64,000 nt of DNA from Bacillota bacterium (GTDB taxonomy: Bacteria; Bacillota; Bacilli; Paenibacillales; Paenibacillaceae), in the NCBI GenBank assembly GCA_023391635.1, contig JAEWAQ010000041.1, forward strand, positions 22,307 through 86,306, in the 5' to 3' direction. Below, piece by piece: positions 1 through 7,788 of the stretch. The notes beneath the pieces are model-generated. The model made no database searches and was not told the origin of the DNA. It worked only from the letters and a program-made list of their open reading frames with translations. Made by a program: the position numbers and the translations under genes. Every line of letters starts with the position of its first letter. Position 1 is the stretch's first letter.

Positions 1-720
1 TGAGGTTTTGCCGCTGCCGGCCGCCCCCTGCACGATGAGCATCCGGCTTGCGTCGTCGCGGATAATGGCATTCTGCTCCTTCTGGATCGTCGCCACGATG
101 CTCTTCATCTGCGAGTCCGCGCCCTTGCCCAGTGCCTGCTGCAGCAATTCGTCGCCGATCGTGATGCTCGTATCGAATAGATTCCGAAGCTTGCCTTCGC
201 CAATCAGGTATTGCCGCTTCAGCTCCAATGTTCCTTCGATGCGACCGCCCGGCGTGTCATAGGACGCTGCTCCGGGAGAATAGTCATAGTACACGCTCGC
301 GATCGGCGTACGCCAGTCATAGACGAGAAAGCTCATGTCGTCAGAATCGACGAAGGACGATACGCCAATGTAGACCTGTTCGCTGCTGTCCAAGCCATCC
401 TCTTGGAAATCGATCCGCCCGAAGTAAGGCGATTGCAGCAGCCGTCTCATGCTTTGCCACTGCTGCCTGCGCAGCCGGTAGCTGCGCTCCCGCTCGGACA
501 ACAACGCCTCTTGCTGCCTGATGCTGTAGAAAGTTTCCTCGAAGTCCTCGTCGGTGCCCGTGTTCACCGTCACTTCTTCCCAGAACCGCTTGCGGATGTC
601 ACCTGCCTGATCGAGCAGTCCGGCCACCTCCGGCTCCAGTTCGGCGATTCTGTCCTGCAACTTGCCCATCACTTGATCCAGCCGCTCCTGCTCTTGTTGC
701 CAATCCTTCTCGCTAGGCAT
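1..720 (-). CDS. helD: HelD-like UvrD-family helicase / RNA polymerase recycling motor, N-terminal part (cut by window edge)
   Basis: Open frame of 240 codons from an ATG at 720 that runs off the left edge, so only the N-terminal third of a normally 700-780 residue protein is present. Residues 5-60 are charged and predicted coiled coil. The middle has DFQEDG and YDWRTPIASVYYD stretches typical of HelD. The last residues visible are GAAGSGKTS, the Walker A motif of a superfamily 1 ATPase. In Bacillus subtilis HelD binds RNA polymerase and uses ATP to release it from DNA after termination. AAAGGAG lies just before the ATG. A promoter with a TATAAT -10 box is seen upstream. Family assignment is firm; the C-terminal helicase motifs lie outside the window. 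Confidence 0.9.
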   Translation of the reverse strand, partial: MPSEKDWQQEQERLDQVMGKLQDRIAELEPEVAGLLDQAGDIRKRFWEEVTVNTGTDEDFEETFYSIRQQEALLSERERSYRLRRQQWQSMRRLLQSPYFGRIDFQEDGLDSSEQVYIGVSSFVDSDDMSFLVYDWRTPIASVYYDYSPGAASYDTPGGRIEGTLELKRQYLIGEGKLRNLFDTSITIGDELLQQALGKGADSQMKSIVATIQKEQNAIIRDDASRMLIVQGAAGSGKTS

Positions 721-766
721 CTTGCACGCACGCTCCTTTATATTTTGTCTGGGGATGAATCGACGT

Positions 767-930
767 TTGACAACGGGGGAAGTCTTGTGGTATTATAATA
801 GTGAAGGTAAGATGCGTTAACTGTGTGAACTTACAAAATATGTGTACAGTCGTTTTTTCATAATACCACAGTAACCCGTTGCGTGCAACGAAAATTAAAC
901 CCGGCAGATTGCCGGGTTTAATTTTCGTTT
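767..930 (+). ncRNA. Candidate small RNA: promoter plus near-perfect intrinsic terminator, no ORF
   Basis: On the plus strand TTGACA (767-772) is followed after 18 bases by TATTAT (791-796). About 90-125 bases downstream is a perfect 20-bp inverted repeat with a 3-base loop (887-906 / 910-929), GC-rich at its apex and followed by T-rich sequence, which looks like a Rho-independent terminator. No reading frame of note lies between, so a transcript of about 125 nt starting near 803 is possible. An 11-bp inverted repeat (786-796 and 860-870, TGTGGTATTAT and its complement) also frames the region. The RNA is an inference. The hairpin could instead end some minus-strand transcript. Confidence 0.4.
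792..820 (-). promoter_or_regulatory. Probable sigma-A promoter of helD
   Basis: On the minus strand TTAACG (815-820) is followed after 17 bases by TATAAT (792-797), about 70 bases upstream of the helD start. The core TATTATAATA is itself palindromic, so the same bases can serve as -10 for a plus-strand promoter. Confidence 0.5.
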
Positions 931-1129
931 TGGATCGACTGTCTCCTCGCTTTCCGGGATCGAAAACCCGCCCGAACAGATGGCATCGGGTCGAGTCTGC
1001 CGCAATTGATGCCCTGTACGTCGATTCAGAGGCGCCGCTAAGGCTCCGATGCCAACCCCGAGCTGCTGCCGCAATGAGCTAAGGGACACCACAGTCGCTA
1101 TTCAAGTTACATCGGCGTTCTCCAATTTG

Positions 1130-1262
1130 TAACGGACACACAGGACGTTATTCCCCGCCAAATGTGCCGATTTCCGCAACATCTCGTTATATAAGTGCCC
1201 GTGTGGCCGTTAGAATGGACAAAGAAGCCGTAACCGCCGAATAACGTCCGCCCTGTCCGTTA
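1130..1262. repeat. 133-bp MITE-like element with terminal inverted repeats
   Basis: TAACGGACA at 1130-1138 is matched by TGTCCGTTA at 1254-1262. An inner pair, GGACGTTATTC (1143-1153) and its complement (1239-1249), sits at exactly the same offset from both ends. Overall the outer 30 bp of each side are inverted copies with a few mismatches. There is no internal gene. This has the geometry of a small non-autonomous mobile or palindromic intergenic element; it was not compared with other genomes. Confidence 0.55.
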
Positions 1263-1388
1263 AACTCAAGCGAAGACATATTCATCGCAGGTCCCATAAA
1301 TTTATTTTTAATCATTAATTATTTATTGTAAAACGATAATTAACATGCTAAAATCAAAGCCACAACAACGATAACCGAGGTGCATGGA

Positions 1389-2195
1389 ATGATTCAGCAG
1401 CTGCTAAGATTCGGTTGGCAACAAGCGCTGTCGTGTGCGTTTCCGGTGGTCATCTTCGCCTCGCTGGCGTTGACGCAGCATCTTCCGCTCCCCTTGCTGC
1501 CACGGTACGATTGGATGCTGATCATCTGCCTGGCCATGCAGGTATGGATGGTGCGTTCCGGACTGGAAACTCGCGACGAGCTGAAGGTGATCACCGTCTT
1601 CCACCTGATCGGATTGGCGCTGGAGCTGTTCAAGGTGCATATGGGTTCCTGGGCGTACCCGGACGACGGATGGACGAAGGTAGGCGGCGTCCCTCTCTAC
1701 AGCGGGTTCATGTACGCCAGCGTAGCCAGCTATCTGTGCCAAGCATGGCGCCGCCTGGACGTCCGCCTTGTCAGATGGCCTCCGCTGTGGCTGGTCGTTC
1801 TGCTGGCCGCTTCCATCTATCTGAACTTCTTCACCCACCACTACTGGATCGACATTCGCTGGTGGCTGTCGGCCCTGGTGTTGATCGTATTTTGGCGAAC
1901 TTGGGTCAACTTTGAAGTCGGCCGCCGCCGCTACCGGATGCCGCTCGCCCTCTCCTTCGTCCTGATCGGCTTCTTCATCTGGATCGCGGAGAACGTCGCC
2001 ACCTTCTTCAGCGCTTGGACGTATCCGAATCAGTCCGACGCCTGGCGGCTCGTCCATGTCGGCAAGATCAGTTCCTGGCTTCTGCTCGTCATCGTCAGCT
2101 TCCTGATCGTAGCAAGCTTGAAGCAGGTCAAGGAGAAGCTGCCTGCGGCGCAAGAGAATGAAGAAGTCCTTACGCCTGCGCAAAACTTGCCCTGA
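1389..2195 (+). CDS. DUF817 family integral membrane protein (YoaT-like)
   Basis: 268 residues, almost entirely hydrophobic segments separated by short basic loops; about eight membrane spans can be drawn. Conserved-looking patches include WAYPDDGWTKVGGVPLYSGFMYASV and the C-terminal WIAENVATFFSAWTYPNQ, characteristic of the DUF817 family (B. subtilis YoaT). Function is unknown. The ATG at 1389 is preferred over a GTG three codons upstream because CGAGG ends eight bases before it. The gene is alone on the plus strand; a weak AGCGG/CCGCT hairpin follows the stop. The charged C-terminal tail is presumably cytoplasmic. Confidence 0.85.
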   Translation: MIQQLLRFGWQQALSCAFPVVIFASLALTQHLPLPLLPRYDWMLIICLAMQVWMVRSGLETRDELKVITVFHLIGLALELFKVHMGSWAYPDDGWTKVGGVPLYSGFMYASVASYLCQAWRRLDVRLVRWPPLWLVVLLAASIYLNFFTHHYWIDIRWWLSALVLIVFWRTWVNFEVGRRRYRMPLALSFVLIGFFIWIAENVATFFSAWTYPNQSDAWRLVHVGKISSWLLLVIVSFLIVASLKQVKEKLPAAQENEEVLTPAQNLP

Positions 2196-2292
2196 GCAAA
2201 AATAAGCGGAACCGACCCGCTGATGGCGAATCCATTGGCCTCGATTGGGACAGATTACCTGTATCCCATCCCGTCAGGAGTTGTCGTCAGAC

Positions 2293-3909
2293 ATGCGATC
2301 GAAGCCGTCTACCGTAGCCGATGTTCTGTTGTCGCAAATGGCTCTGTGGGGAATCCAGCACCTGTACGGCGTGGCGGGGGACGCGATCATCCCGCTGCTC
2401 GAAGCGATCAGCCGCCAGGACGCCATCCGTTATATTGCCGTGCGCCATGAATCATCCGCCGGCTTCATGGCTTCGGCAGAAGGCAAATGCGCTTCCCGGA
2501 TCGGCGTCTGCATCGGCACGAGCGGTCCTGGGCTTGCCAACATGCTGAACGGCATTGCCGATGCGGCCGCAGACCGGGTGCCGCTGCTGGTCGTAACGGG
2601 CCAGGTCGAGAGCGGCAAAGTCGGCACGGAAGCCAAACAATACGTCGATCAGCAGCAATTGATCAACCCTCTGGCCGTCTATTCGGCCCCTCTCTTGCAC
2701 CCCGATGCCGCCGCTGCCATCATCCATAAAGCGATCATCGAGGCGATCGCCAAGCAGGGAGTCGCCCACGTCAGCGTTCCGAAGGACGTGTTGGCGCTTC
2801 CCTGTCATTCGCCCGTTCACGTTCCGACAGGCTTGCTGCTGCACACCGTTCCGATCAATCTGTCACAGCTGGATTCGAGCGTGGCTGCTCTGGACGCAGC
2901 GAGGAAGCCAATGATCTATATCGGGCAGGGCGCCAGATCCGCGGCTGCGCAGGTAGCGGAACTGGCCGTGAAATTAAGTGCGGGCATCATCGAGACATTG
3001 GGGGCGAAGGGGACAATTTCTGCGGACCACGAATTGTACATCGGAGGGGTCGGGGAAGGAGGTACCGCGGAAAGCTCCGAGCTGCTCAAGCAATCCGATT
3101 GCTTGCTGATTGTCGGAGCCAATTGGTATCCGGAACCTTACGTGCCTGGAGAAACCACGGTTATCAAAATCGACACGGTCCCAGGTAGCATCGAATCACA
3201 AACCGATATTACTTTCGGACTCGTAGGAGATGCCGCGAAGGTCGTTAACAAGCTGATTTCGAAAATAGCAAGTAACGATCGCGCCGACTGGCTCAAGACG
3301 GTCAAGGAAACGAAGGACGCCATCTGGCGCAGACTGGACCGGGAACGGCAACCCGTCGGCCGCGACATATCCCCGCCCATGCTCATGGCCGCCCTGGAGC
3401 CGCATATCGCGCCCGATGCGATCGTTGCGCTCGACACCGGGGATCATACGATCTGGTTCAACCGCGTCTTCCGCGCAACCCGGCAGACGGTCACCTTCTC
3501 CGGCAAATGGCGCACGATGGGCTATGGACTTCCCGCGGCTCTATCGGCGAAGCTGCAATTTCCGGACAAAGAAGTAACCGCCCTCGTCGGGGACGGCTCC
3601 TTCCTGATGACCGCGATGGAATTGTCCACGCTGGTGAAATACGATATGCCGGTCAAGATCATCGTCGCAAACAACGGCACGCTCGCTGCCGAACAGAGCA
3701 AGATGGCCGCGGCAGGCATAACGCCCTTCGGAGTGGAACTCGCCAATCCGGACTTCTCCAAGCTGGCCGGCGCATTCGGAATCAAAGGCATCACAGTCGA
3801 GCGTGCCGATTCGCTGGCCGATGCCTTGCGCGAGCTGTATGCCGACGATCAAGCGGCGCTGCTGGAGGTTCGCATCACGGCGCCTTCGCCGATCGCCGGT
3901 CACTCTTAA
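2293..3909 (+). CDS. Thiamine diphosphate-dependent enzyme, pyruvate oxidase type (YdaP/PoxB-like)
   Basis: 538 residues with the three-domain layout of the acetolactate synthase/pyruvate oxidase family: N-terminal Pyr domain (about 1-175) with the catalytic Glu53 in RHESSAGFMA, central domain (about 190-330) that would bind FAD, and C-terminal PP domain with GDGSF followed some 25 residues later by the NN of VANNG, the Mg/TPP motif. Pyruvate oxidases convert pyruvate to acetate or acetyl phosphate and CO2; acetolactate synthase and oxalyl-CoA decarboxylase-like activities cannot be excluded from sequence. No small regulatory subunit gene follows, which favours oxidase over acetolactate synthase. 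The start is chosen for TCAGGAG 12 bases upstream. Single gene on the plus strand. Confidence 0.8.
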   Translation: MRSKPSTVADVLLSQMALWGIQHLYGVAGDAIIPLLEAISRQDAIRYIAVRHESSAGFMASAEGKCASRIGVCIGTSGPGLANMLNGIADAAADRVPLLVVTGQVESGKVGTEAKQYVDQQQLINPLAVYSAPLLHPDAAAAIIHKAIIEAIAKQGVAHVSVPKDVLALPCHSPVHVPTGLLLHTVPINLSQLDSSVAALDAARKPMIYIGQGARSAAAQVAELAVKLSAGIIETLGAKGTISADHELYIGGVGEGGTAESSELLKQSDCLLIVGANWYPEPYVPGETTVIKIDTVPGSIESQTDITFGLVGDAAKVVNKLISKIASNDRADWLKTVKETKDAIWRRLDRERQPVGRDISPPMLMAALEPHIAPDAIVALDTGDHTIWFNRVFRATRQTVTFSGKWRTMGYGLPAALSAKLQFPDKEVTALVGDGSFLMTAMELSTLVKYDMPVKIIVANNGTLAAEQSKMAAAGITPFGVELANPDFSKLAGAFGIKGITVERADSLADALRELYADDQAALLEVRITAPSPIAGHS

Positions 3910-3959
3910 GTGCCCGCCCGCCGCACCGCCAACTTCCGCATGACGCGCCTTGCCTTTGC

Positions 3960-4481
3960 TCAGCTAAGCTGATCTTCCTGCTGCTCCAACAAATAGAACA
4001 GATAATCGGTCGGAACCCCGGCATACCCTTGCTGCCTCAGCATGGCGGTCACATTGCCGCGGTGGTACGTCCCGTGGTTGACCACATGCTGCAAAATGTC
4101 GAAGAAATGCGTGTCCAGACGGCCGTACCGCGGATGCTCGATCGTCATGGCCTTGTCCGGGTCCGGCGTCCGCCGCAGCAAGTCGCGGAACTGCTCGGCG
4201 ACATCGGCGAACAAGCGGCGCATCTCGTCCACGCTTTTGCCCTGCGTTTCCTCTGTCCAGCCCTGGAGCTTCGGGAAGATTCCCTCGTTCGGAACTTCAG
4301 CGAGGACATACAGATAAAGCAGGTCAAATTTGTAGATGTGCCCAAGCGTTTGCGACACGGACGGGAAAACGCTCTTCACCTCCGCATGGAACGCTTCCTT
4401 CGGGAGCTGCCCTAGGTGATTGAACAGCTGGTCGTTCGCCCAAACGTGATATTCGTACAATCGGTGCGCGTGATGAAGCAT
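3960..4481 (-). CDS. DinB family protein
   Basis: 173 residues, all-alpha four-helix bundle pattern. Histidines that make the DinB metal triad are visible: the N-terminal helix region, LGHIYKFD around residue 47, and HGTYHRGN around residue 137. DinB-like proteins of Firmicutes are putative metal-dependent hydrolases or thiol transferases related to bacillithiol transferase BstA; the exact substrate is unknown. Monocistronic, between the oxidase gene (convergent) and the WYL regulator (same strand, 90 bp upstream). Confidence 0.85.
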   Translation of the reverse strand: MLHHAHRLYEYHVWANDQLFNHLGQLPKEAFHAEVKSVFPSVSQTLGHIYKFDLLYLYVLAEVPNEGIFPKLQGWTEETQGKSVDEMRRLFADVAEQFRDLLRRTPDPDKAMTIEHPRYGRLDTHFFDILQHVVNHGTYHRGNVTAMLRQQGYAGVPTDYLFYLLEQQEDQLS

Positions 4482-4573
4482 GGAGGAATCCCCTTTCCAT
4501 TCATCGTCTTATGGCCGCCTTAGCCACGCCTCTATCGTACACCAGGTTCGCTGACAAACGTTGTCAGTGAAGT

Positions 4574-5545
4574 TCAAGCCGGATCGTCTTCGTAATGCTT
4601 TGCGATTCCCGCCGCCAATTCCCGGACCCGACGCCTCAGCTCCAATGGCTCCAGAATGCGAATGTCTGTGCCGAACGTCAACAGATACGCCGGAAGATAC
4701 TTGTCCATCGTCGGAACGTCGAGCACGAACCGCGCCTCCCGATCGGTACGCTCCGTCAAATAGTGGCGCAGATGCCAATGTCCGCATACCGCGTTCAGCG
4801 CGTCGGGGCCTCCCTCGATGCGAATGGCCGTCAGCGGTCCGTCAGCCTCCCGTGCCCGCTTGGACCGGTCGCGGAAATAAGCGGACGCGGAAAATCGTTC
4901 CGGCTTGGCGAACCGCGCATCGAGCGGCTCCAACCGCTCGATGCGATCCACGCGGAATGTCCGCACCGCCTGCGACCGATGGCAGAACGCGACCGCATAC
5001 CATTCGTTCCGGTCGTAAGCCAGCCCATACGGGTCGATATCGCGTTCGTCCGCTTGCTCCGCATCCGCTTTGCGATAGGCGATGCGGACCGTCCGCTCGT
5101 CCTTCGCCGCTTGCTCCAGATCCCGCAACGACGAAACGACAGAAGGCGGACGGACCGGGGCAATCACGTCCAATCCGCTCGACTGACGCGCCAGATCGTG
5201 AAGCTGCTCCTCGTGCAGCCCGCTCTGTACCTTATTCAGCGCGCTTTCCAATTCTTCCGTATAAGGATAACCGGCGCCCTGCGCAAACTTATAGGCATCC
5301 ACGAGCGCCTTCAACTCGACGGAACGGAAGAACAACGGGGTTTCCCGGAAGCTGTCCAGAATGTGAATACCGCCCTCATGGCCCGATTCCGCGACGATCG
5401 GCACGCCGCTGGCGCATAAAGCGTCAATGTACCGGTACACCGTACGGACACTGGTCTCCAAGCTGTCCGCGATCTGCGCGGCGGTGAGCTTCCTGCCGGA
5501 TCGCAGCATCCACAGCATGGTCAGCATGTTATCCCATTTGGCCAT
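4574..5545 (-). CDS. YafY-type HTH-WYL transcriptional regulator
   Basis: 323 residues. Residues 1-55 form a winged helix (LTAAQIADSLETSVRTVYRYIDAL) of the HTH_11/DeoR-like type. The middle and C-terminal part form a WYL domain, with DPYGLAYDRNEWYAVAFCH and a downstream FRVDRI motif, followed by a WCX extension. WYL regulators sense ligands, often nucleic acids or nucleotides, and control stress or defence genes; no defence gene adjoins here. ATG 5545 is preferred to GTG 5554 because GAGAG lies 8 bases upstream of the ATG and would overlap the GTG. The next gene on this strand starts only at 4481, so the target could be the DinB gene, but that is a guess. Confidence 0.85.
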   Translation of the reverse strand: MAKWDNMLTMLWMLRSGRKLTAAQIADSLETSVRTVYRYIDALCASGVPIVAESGHEGGIHILDSFRETPLFFRSVELKALVDAYKFAQGAGYPYTEELESALNKVQSGLHEEQLHDLARQSSGLDVIAPVRPPSVVSSLRDLEQAAKDERTVRIAYRKADAEQADERDIDPYGLAYDRNEWYAVAFCHRSQAVRTFRVDRIERLEPLDARFAKPERFSASAYFRDRSKRAREADGPLTAIRIEGGPDALNAVCGHWHLRHYLTERTDREARFVLDVPTMDKYLPAYLLTFGTDIRILEPLELRRRVRELAAGIAKHYEDDPA

Positions 5546-5575
5546 CAGGGTCACTCTCTTTCGCGCGAAATGGAA

Positions 5576-5944
5576 TCATGGATACACCCGCTTCAGCAGC
5601 TCGATCGCTTCGTCGACCGTGAGGCCGAAAGACTTGTAATAGGAGGCGTCGCCGGCCATTTGCTTCAGGATCATATCATCGCGTATTTGCAGCTTCTGTT
5701 CGGAGGACAGGTCGGCCACGAAACAGCCTTTGCCCGTTATCGTGTGAATCAGCCCGCATCGCTCCAGCTCTTCCCAGGCTTTCTTGACGGTGATGACGCT
5801 GATGCGAAGCTCCAGGGCCGCTTGCCGAATCGGCGGCAGACAGTAGCCGCTGTCCAGCTCACCCTTCAAAATCTGGGCGCAGATCTGCTCGAACAACTGT
5901 TGATAGATCGGTTTTTCGGACGTGTTCGAGATCGCTACGTTCAT
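5576..5944 (-). CDS. GntR family regulator of the YtrA subfamily
   Basis: 122 residues: winged helix (ISNTSEKPIYQQLFEQICAQI to GLIHTITGKGCFVA) and only a short C-terminal tail of about 45 residues, the hallmark of the YtrA subfamily. These regulators usually repress an operon that encodes themselves and an ABC transporter. That is the context here: it is the last gene of a three-gene operon and its ATG overlaps the TGA of the permease gene by one base. A candidate operator lies over the operon promoter at 7465-7485. Confidence 0.9.
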   Translation of the reverse strand: MNVAISNTSEKPIYQQLFEQICAQILKGELDSGYCLPPIRQAALELRISVITVKKAWEELERCGLIHTITGKGCFVADLSSEQKLQIRDDMILKQMAGDASYYKSFGLTVDEAIELLKRVYP

Positions 5945-6603
5945 CAGACTTCAACCCGGAGGAAGCGGCGCGCCGCAATTCGATACGCGATGTAAGTGAA
6001 TGCGATGAAAATGACGATTCCCCCGACCAGGATGGATGCTTGAAGCCCCATATTATGAATGCCGTCCCCATAGAAAATGTCGGACAATAGCGGGCTCCGG
6101 ATTCCGAGCCACTGGGCGGTTACGGCGAACAGCATGGCGCCTGTGATGGAAGCAACCGTCGCCCCGCCGTATTTGTACGCCGTCTTGTAATACATGGAGA
6201 TGAGGACAAGGTTAAAGATCGCCAGCATGACAAAGCACAGCCCCCAGAAACCCATGTGCGGCGGAAAGAAAAAATACTCCAGGTTCGGGTATAAGCGATT
6301 CGTGAACAATCCGAAGATCATCGCAAGCCCGATGTGTAATATTTCCAAGCCCGCAAGGACGGCCACCCTGGCCTTCACCATATCCAGCTTGGAGACGGGC
6401 ATCATCGAAGTGAACATCAGATCATTCTGCGCTTTATATTGGCCGAACATATTCGGCACGGTAATCCAGCAAAAATACAGAGGGACGATGAAATAGATCC
6501 AGCCGGGAATGAGCATCAGAGCGCCTGTCAAGAAAGGCATGACAAAAAACGCCGGATGCACGCCCAATTTCAAATCCTTCATGACCAAGTTATACATGCG
6601 CAT
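5944..6603 (-). CDS. ABC-2 type transporter permease
   Basis: 219 residues with six predicted membrane spans and no signal peptide, matching the ABC2_membrane_5 type permeases found with YtrA-type regulators. It overlaps the upstream ATPase gene by 14 bp and the downstream regulator gene by 1 bp, so the three are translated as a coupled unit. Relatives (the YtrBCDEF and BcrAB-like systems) export or respond to cell-wall-active peptides, but substrate cannot be read from the sequence. Confidence 0.85.
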   Translation of the reverse strand: MRMYNLVMKDLKLGVHPAFFVMPFLTGALMLIPGWIYFIVPLYFCWITVPNMFGQYKAQNDLMFTSMMPVSKLDMVKARVAVLAGLEILHIGLAMIFGLFTNRLYPNLEYFFFPPHMGFWGLCFVMLAIFNLVLISMYYKTAYKYGGATVASITGAMLFAVTAQWLGIRSPLLSDIFYGDGIHNMGLQASILVGGIVIFIAFTYIAYRIAARRFLRVEV

Positions 6604-7444
6604 CCTCCTTCTTCGCGAAGTAAATCATGATCTCCTCGAGACTCGGCGTGGCGGCCTTGATGTCGGAAGAGGGGTCGAAGTCGCTCGCGTGAATCAGGCC
6701 CGTGAAGCCGAACGAATTGGATTTGCAGGCAATGAGCTGCTTCTGCACCTGGTGCAGTTGGCTTGCGGCGCCGTTCAGCAGGAGATAAGATTCTTTGAAC
6801 TGTTCTTTCTCGCAGCTGCGAACGACTTGCCCGTTCTCGATGAAGGTAATGAAATCCGCGACCTTCTCCAGATCAGACGTAATATGGGTCGAGAAGAGAA
6901 TGCTGATCTCGCCGCCCGCGACGAGTTCTTGGAAAATATCGAGCAAATCGTCCCTGGCGACCGGATCCAGCCCGCTCGTCGGTTCATCGAGGATGAGAAG
7001 CTTCGCCCCGTGGGACAGGGCAAGGGCCAAGCTGTATTTCACCCTCATTCCCGTCGATAACTGGGCGACTTTTTTATTTTCGTCCAATTTGAATCTGCGC
7101 AGGTAGCTGTTGTAGGTATCACCATCCCAATTCGCGTAAAACTTCTTGATCACGGAGGTTAACGTCCTGATCCGGCTATGCGTATAGAAATCGATACCGC
7201 CGAAGGCGTACCCGGTATCCTGCTTCAACTCAAGCTCGTTCTCGGCCATGCTTCTGCCCAGCACGTAGACCTCGCCGCTATCGACATGAATCATGTTCAA
7301 GATCGATTTGATCGTCGTCGTCTTGCCTGCGCCGTTGGCGCCTATGAAACCCATAATATAACCTTTCTCCAGTTGGAACGATACATCCTTGAGCTGAAAA
7401 TTCGGGTATTTCTTATTTATCTTTCGGATATCCAATGCCAGCAT
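6590..7444 (-). CDS. ABC transporter ATP-binding protein
   Basis: 284 residues. Walker A GANGAGKTT near residue 36, Q-loop region TGYAFGGIDFY, signature LSTGMRVKYS (a variant of LSGGQ), Walker B LLILDEPTSGLDP and H-loop STHITSDLEK are all present. A 70-residue C-terminal extension follows the ABC domain, as in YtrB/BcrA-type exporters. First gene of the operon with permease and GntR regulator. SD AGAGGAGG is located just upstream of the ATG, and a good promoter is at 7485-7513. Confidence 0.92.
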   Translation of the reverse strand: MLALDIRKINKKYPNFQLKDVSFQLEKGYIMGFIGANGAGKTTTIKSILNMIHVDSGEVYVLGRSMAENELELKQDTGYAFGGIDFYTHSRIRTLTSVIKKFYANWDGDTYNSYLRRFKLDENKKVAQLSTGMRVKYSLALALSHGAKLLILDEPTSGLDPVARDDLLDIFQELVAGGEISILFSTHITSDLEKVADFITFIENGQVVRSCEKEQFKESYLLLNGAASQLHQVQKQLIACKSNSFGFTGLIHASDFDPSSDIKAATPSLEEIMIYFAKKEDAHV

Positions 7445-7464
7445 ATCGTGCCTCCTCTATATAC

Positions 7465-7513
7465 TGTGTATGTCGTGCATGCACAATATAACACGGTGAT
7501 TTGTCAACGTCAA
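7465..7513 (-). promoter_or_regulatory. Promoter and GntR-type operator of the ABC transporter operon
   Basis: Minus strand TTGACG (7508-7513), 17 bases, TATATT (7485-7490). Immediately downstream, over the start site, is an inverted repeat TGTGTATG / CATGCACA (7465-7472 and 7478-7485) with a 5-base spacer, in the position expected for repression by the YtrA-type regulator encoded in the same operon. Promoter is clear; the repressor assignment is inference. Confidence 0.6.
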
Positions 7514-7542
7514 TGCCTTAGCCAATGAACGCCCCTGCCTGA

Positions 7543-7744
7543 TTGACTTCTTCCGCAACTGCGGTAATATGGAAGTTGGATGCATGGACCTATGCCAGCA
7601 TCTCCGCCGACGTACTGACTTTGCATCGCGAATCAGCGAATTCCGCTTAATAGATCTCATCTTTGGAAGATGTTATAGACAACCATGGTTGCGCTGAACA
7701 TATGCCAAATCGGGAGCTTCCTGGCTTCCGGTTTGGCATTTTCT
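7543..7744 (+). promoter_or_regulatory. Candidate promoter and terminator-containing leader of the histidine kinase gene
   Basis: Plus strand TTGACT (7543-7548), 16 bases, TAATAT (7565-7570), then about 130 bases of untranslated sequence that ends in a strong terminator hairpin (7703-7740 followed by TTCT). The kinase ATG is only 45 bases after it. This arrangement allows transcription attenuation of the kinase gene, or a separate short RNA of about 170 nt. No known riboswitch consensus was recognised. Confidence 0.4.
7703..7744 (+). terminator. Rho-independent terminator upstream of the histidine kinase
   Basis: ATGCCAAATCGGGAG pairs with CTTCCGGTTTGGCAT over 15 positions including G-U pairs, loop of about 8, followed by T-rich sequence. 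No coding gene ends in front of it. Confidence 0.65.
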
Positions 7745-7788
7745 CATCACACCCATACCTGACCTACACTGATAACTCGGAGGTCTCC

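Larger units (their letters stand above)
721..1388. other. Gene-free interval between helD and the DUF817 gene
   Basis: No convincing coding region. It holds the divergent promoters at 767-820, the hairpin at 887-929, a MITE-like inverted repeat at 1130-1262, and an AT-rich stretch at 1300-1360 that probably contains the promoter of the next gene (a TAAAAT-type -10 near 1350). Confidence 0.6.
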
